Assembly: GCA_021832495.1 (NCBI GenBank)
Contig: JAKBKR010000103.1
Location: 1 to 7,057, forward strand
From: a bacterium
GTDB lineage: Archaea; Thermoplasmatota; Thermoplasmata; Lutacidiplasmatales; UBA184
Length of the DNA: 7,057 nucleotides
Reading direction: 5' to 3'
The notes below the pieces were generated by a model that worked only from the letters and a program-made list of their open reading frames with translations, searched no databases and was not told the DNA's origin. This document shows, one piece after another, positions 4,075 through 7,057 of the stretch. Numbering within the stretch: the first letter of the stretch is position 1; each line of letters starts with the position of its first letter. Position numbers and translations under genes: made by a program.

Positions 4075-6423
4075 ATGCCCCCAAAAGCAAACAAGACAGA
4101 AGAAGAGAAGGCTCAGGACCAAGAATCCTTAGAGGACCTGCCTGGGGTTGGCCCAAGCACAGCGGAGAAGTTACGGGAAGCCGGGTACCGAGATTTCATG
4201 GAAGTGGCCGTTGCATCACCGGATGATCTGGCCGCTGCAGCGGATGTCGGTGAGGGTATCGCCCAGAAGATCATTTTGGAGGCACGCAAGAAAGCCAACA
4301 TAGGCGGTTTTGAGTCCGGCAGTCAGATCTTGGAGCGACGCAAGCGCATCGGGCATATCTCAACCCAGTCCCAGGCGATCAACGAACTCCTCGGGGGCGG
4401 CATTGAGACGCAAGCGATCACTGAGTTCTATGGACAGTTTGGCAGCGGAAAGTGCGTGGGACCCGAAACCCCGATCCTCTACTTCAACGACAACAACAGC
4501 CACCTTGAGCCGATCGAAGCGATGTATGATCGTTACCGGGGCGCTCAAGGCGAGGTCCCGTTCGATTCGGGTTGGATGGTCCCGCTGACTACCGTCCAAG
4601 TAGCCGGAATCTCTAAGGCCGGTATCTCCCGGACTCGCGCATCGTACCTTTATCGAGAGAACTGTCGGGAGACATTGCACATTCGGACCCGCTCCGGTCG
4701 GAAGGTCGTACTGACCCCGCCACACAAGGTCGTTTCCTTCACGCCGGACGGAATCGCTTGGGTACCGGCATCAAAGCTCAAGGAGGGAGACAGCATGGGA
4801 GTCCCACGGACCCTCGAAGGCCTTGCAGCGAAACCCATTAGGTCACACCCGACCGAAGAGACGGCGTACCTCGGTGGGCTCGTTTTTGCCTCCTCCAGCG
4901 CGGAGGGACAAAAAGTCGTCGAAGTGCCGGATGCGGAACTCGCTACTTGGGTCTACTCTCACGCCGAGAGACTGGGAGCGGTCCCATCGATTTCCCACTT
5001 GAAATCCCGGGGAGGTTCCGAGTCCTATCGCATCCTTATCGAAAAGTGCCCTTCCCTTCCCCGAGCGGGTGATCTGATCGGAGCCCCAGAAAATGTCCGC
5101 AAATCATTTTTGATCGGCTACTTTGATGGCACGCGCACGCGATCTGGTAGGGGTTCCGAGATTTCCTCTTCGGATGCGCAAAGCCATCAGGAGCTGGTCT
5201 ATCTGCTGTCGAGTTTTGGGATTCGGCCGCTCCGCGTCGGCGTACCCAAGCGGAAGGGGGAGAAATGGACGATCCGGATCTCGGATCAGGTTCTGGAAAA
5301 GCTCCGGAGCCTCCATGAGAGCACACCAGGTCCGAGCGAGTCTGCAGACGACTCGGTTGCAGAGACATACCCGGTCCAAGCAACGGCTTATGTCCAAGGA
5401 CTCCTTGAGCGGCTGAAGACTGGGGCAGGCCCAGCGCACGTAGCCCCTTCCCCGTGGGCCAAGGAATTGCCTCCCAATCTATTGCGGAAGCTCGAAAAGG
5501 GGACTTCAAAGGAGAATTCCCTTTCGGTATCCGACATCCGTCGCATCATCGTGGTGTTGATCAAGTTCGAGTCCCGGATCCTCGCCGGCACAGCTTCCAG
5601 TGACGAAGACGGGGAAGGTAGTGCGCGCCGAAGGAACCCTGCCTCGGAGCTGCGGAAGGAGATACGGGAGGGCCTTCTTCAGTTGAAGAACTTGCTCGGT
5701 TTCTCGTGGGATTCTGTACACCAGATCGCTACGAAGCGTCAGAGCGGTTATGTGTACGACCTCGTGGTCCCTGACGGGCATGCGTTCGTTGGGGGTGAAG
5801 TTCCGACCATTCTCCACAACACGCAGATGGCGCTCCAAGCGTCAGTCACAGTGCAGCTACCTCCCGAGAAGGGAGGACTTTCCGGTGACGTGGTCTACAT
5901 CGATACCGAGAACACCTTCCGCGCGGAACGGTTCGCGGACATGGCGAAAGCTCTGGGGGTCGATCCCGACAAGGCGCTCTCCCATGTGCATGTTGCCCGC
6001 GCCTTCAATTCGAACCACCAAGAGCTCCTCGTTCCAAAGGCCTTCGAACTGGCCCACGATCGACCCGTCCGTCTTCTTGTGGTCGACTCCCTGACCGCCC
6101 ATTTCAGGGCCGAATTCTTGGGAAGGGGGGCGCTGGCGGACCGCCAACAGCGGCTCAATCGCCACATGCACGAACTCCTACGATTTGCGGACGTCTTCAA
6201 CGCCGCCATTGTCTGTACCAACCAGGTGAGTGCCCGCCCGGACGTCCTGTTCGGCGACCCGACAGGTCCTATCGGCGGCAACATTGTCGGCCACACAGCG
6301 ACCTACCGCGTCTACCTGCGGCGGTCGAAGCCCCCGCACCGCATTGCCAGACTAGTCGATTCGCCGAATCTCCCGGAAGGGGAAGCGGTCTTCTCGGTCA
6401 CAGGGGAAGGGATCAGAGACTAG
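4075..6423 (+). CDS. radA: RadA recombinase precursor containing an intein
   Basis: Archaeal RecA/Rad51 homologue that forms filaments on single-stranded DNA for ATP-driven strand exchange. The 782-residue precursor has an N-extein of 126 residues, an intein of 456 and a C-extein of 200, leaving a 326-residue RadA of normal length. The N-extein has the helix-hairpin-helix domain (LPGVGPSTAEKLREAGY, 22-38), the linker motif FESG (79-82), and Walker A GQFGSGK up to the splice junction. In mature numbering: TQ at 127-128 completes the P-loop, IDTEN with Glu156, Walker B LLVVD (211-215), and the NQVSARPD and FGDPTGPIGGNIVGHTAT DNA-binding region (260-287). The start at 4075 gives a typical RadA N-terminus; an ATG at 4024 would add 17 residues overlapping purC. 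There is no Shine-Dalgarno site, and purC ends 4 nt upstream. The precursor cannot form a P-loop until spliced. Confidence 0.95.
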   Translation: MPPKANKTEEEKAQDQESLEDLPGVGPSTAEKLREAGYRDFMEVAVASPDDLAAAADVGEGIAQKIILEARKKANIGGFESGSQILERRKRIGHISTQSQAINELLGGGIETQAITEFYGQFGSGKCVGPETPILYFNDNNSHLEPIEAMYDRYRGAQGEVPFDSGWMVPLTTVQVAGISKAGISRTRASYLYRENCRETLHIRTRSGRKVVLTPPHKVVSFTPDGIAWVPASKLKEGDSMGVPRTLEGLAAKPIRSHPTEETAYLGGLVFASSSAEGQKVVEVPDAELATWVYSHAERLGAVPSISHLKSRGGSESYRILIEKCPSLPRAGDLIGAPENVRKSFLIGYFDGTRTRSGRGSEISSSDAQSHQELVYLLSSFGIRPLRVGVPKRKGEKWTIRISDQVLEKLRSLHESTPGPSESADDSVAETYPVQATAYVQGLLERLKTGAGPAHVAPSPWAKELPPNLLRKLEKGTSKENSLSVSDIRRIIVVLIKFESRILAGTASSDEDGEGSARRRNPASELRKEIREGLLQLKNLLGFSWDSVHQIATKRQSGYVYDLVVPDGHAFVGGEVPTILHNTQMALQASVTVQLPPEKGGLSGDVVYIDTENTFRAERFADMAKALGVDPDKALSHVHVARAFNSNHQELLVPKAFELAHDRPVRLLVVDSLTAHFRAEFLGRGALADRQQRLNRHMHELLRFADVFNAAIVCTNQVSARPDVLFGDPTGPIGGNIVGHTATYRVYLRRSKPPHRIARLVDSPNLPEGEAVFSVTGEGIRD
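4453..5820 (+). mobile_element. RadA intein, 456 residues, splicing domain intact
   Basis: An in-frame protein-splicing element from Cys1 (TGC, 4453) to His455-Asn456 (ending 5820), followed by extein Thr as nucleophile. Block A is CVGPETPILY. Block B is TPPH with Thr88 and His91. Block F is YVYDLVVPDGHAF (433-445), and block G ends ILHN. All residues needed for class 1 splicing are present. Residues 1-118 (IEAMYDRYRGAQGEVPFDSG, TRASYLYRE, WVPASKLKEGD) closely resemble, from memory, the much shorter Pyrococcus horikoshii RadA intein at the same P-loop site. The middle is a LAGLIDADG endonuclease domain, followed by a region at about 291-420 with two hydrophilic linkers (291-305, 378-398). Boundaries are exact because the extein rejoins as GSGK-TQ. 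Splicing is predicted, not shown. Confidence 0.95.
4852..5322 (+). other. Degenerate LAGLIDADG homing endonuclease domain within the intein
   Basis: Intein residues about 134-290. The first LAGLIDADG helix is AYLGGLVFASSS (138-149, bases 4864-4899). Its fold-forming residues remain, but the usual GDG or ADG end is replaced by ASS, removing the catalytic acidic residue. The second is FLIGYFDGTR (219-228, bases 5107-5136), where family members have FLRGxFDxDG; the second acidic residue is Thr227. The following SSSDAQSHQELVYLLSSFGI (238-257) is a normal post-motif helix. Both active-site acidic residues therefore seem lost, although the reading frame and spacing are kept. I infer a cleavage-dead endonuclease kept in frame because it lies within the essential splicing protein. 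The domain may still bind DNA or support the splicing fold. Confidence 0.8.
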
Positions 6424-7057
6424 TGGCCGGGGTCTCTTCCTTCTTTGAGGAAGGGGGAGGGGTCTGCCGAGATATGCGGCGGGTCCGGACGATGAGGTAG
6501 AGAGTTCCGGCCACTGTGGCCACCAGGGCCCCAACTTCGAGAAGGAAGACATCGAACGCCGACACCACCGATGGGGAGGGGGGAGCGGTGAGCTGCAGTA
6601 CTACAGTCTGACCCACAGCGGTTACGTTCACGGTCCGGGTGGCCGATGTCCCGTCGGCCGAAGCCGTCAGGGTATAGGTCCCGACAAAGGCATACCCTGG
6701 GCCGCTCAAATTGTCCGTGTAGAGAAAGAGCCCATACAGTGCACTCGGGGGTAACGTCAGGACCGTTGGAGACGGGGAAAGGGCTGGATTCTCGATCTTG
6801 AGCGTTACGTTCGAGGTAGGGGTTCCGCCCCCTGGGGCTTGAACACTGATGCGGAGGTAGCGGTAGACCTTGACGGACGCGCTATGGTTCTGGACGGTGA
6901 TGCTTGGGAGCTCCCACAAGCCATTGGCTGTCTGGTTCGTGGGCTTGTTCCAGTTGTATACCGTTGCCCGGGTTTTTCCATTGAAGTCGAGCGAAGGAGC
7001 CGTGCTGTTGACCCATACGACCTCTGCGGTGGCATTGATCACGACCGGGAAGTCGAA
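6413..7057 (-). CDS. Membrane-anchored extracellular protein of unknown function (partial, N-terminus off the window)
   Basis: An open frame from the right edge (beginning FDFPV) to the TGA at 6415-6413, 214 residues seen. A GTG at 7042 is possible but unlikely as the start, since the frame stays open to the edge. Residues 1-160 are rich in Thr, Ser, Val and Asn with beta-strand character, including GTYTLTASADG (126-136), typical of Ig-like or PEGA-like surface repeats. At least seven N-X-S/T sequons are seen (NAT, NST, NQT, NHS, NVT, NLS, NVT), fitting an N-glycosylated archaeal surface protein. One hydrophobic helix (about 163-190) is followed by RTRR and a short Ser/Pro/Lys/Glu tail, so the C-terminus should be cytoplasmic. 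No enzyme motif is visible. Its stop lies inside the radA end, an 11-bp convergent overlap. I do not recognise a named family. Confidence 0.75.
   Translation of the reverse strand, partial: FDFPVVINATAEVVWVNSTAPSLDFNGKTRATVYNWNKPTNQTANGLWELPSITVQNHSASVKVYRYLRISVQAPGGGTPTSNVTLKIENPALSPSPTVLTLPPSALYGLFLYTDNLSGPGYAFVGTYTLTASADGTSATRTVNVTAVGQTVVLQLTAPPSPSVVSAFDVFLLEVGALVATVAGTLYLIVRTRRISRQTPPPSSKKEETPATSL

Noticed and set aside
4309..4320. RadA oligomerisation motif FxxA reads FESG, suggesting altered filament formation
   Set aside because: From memory, haloarchaeal RadA has FETG at this place, so Gly here is probably ordinary for euryarchaea.
1..7057. CRISPR array, tRNA, rRNA, insertion sequence or defence operon
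   Set aside because: No regularly spaced direct repeats, cloverleaf, transposase frame or terminal inverted repeats were found; nearly all sequence is taken by identified genes.

Overview
This window looks like chromosomal DNA from a moderately GC-rich archaeon. The best fit is a euryarchaeal lineage such as Thermoplasmatota. The evidence is archaeal RadA, a long-form archaeal PurC, TATA-like boxes about 25 nt from start codons with few or no Shine-Dalgarno sites, a class II (bacterial-type) HMG-CoA reductase of the kind known from Thermoplasmatales and Archaeoglobales, and a GrpE from the bacterial-type DnaK system that some euryarchaea acquired. The lineage is inferred, not proven.

Layout. 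On the minus strand, reading from the middle to the left edge, come a VIT1/CCC1-family metal transporter (2995-2234) and grpE (2224-1637), 9 nt apart. A short gap holds a hairpin just after grpE and a TATA box. Then come HMG-CoA reductase (1502-201) and, 5 nt later, pdxT (195 to the edge, 65 codons seen). On the plus strand, purC (3111-4070) and radA (4075-6423) lie 4 nt apart. They diverge from the transporter gene across a 115-bp region with two back-to-back TATA boxes. At the right edge a minus-strand gene for a secreted or membrane-anchored protein, incomplete at its N-terminus, runs into radA tail to tail with an 11-bp overlap.

The most notable element is a 456-residue intein inside radA (4453-5820). 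It sits between the Lys and Thr of the Walker A P-loop and must splice out to make a 326-residue RadA. Its N-terminal splicing half resembles, from memory, the Pyrococcus horikoshii RadA intein at the same site. Its LAGLIDADG homing endonuclease is still in frame, but both catalytic acidic positions appear to be replaced, so it is probably dead while splicing residues remain intact.

The genes are mostly housekeeping: isoprenoid lipid precursor synthesis (HMGR), vitamin B6 (PdxT), purine synthesis (PurC), recombination (RadA), protein folding (GrpE) and metal handling (VIT1/CCC1). I see no CRISPR array, tRNA, rRNA or insertion sequence. I did not find an undescribed multi-gene system; the degenerate P-loop intein is the strongest lead.
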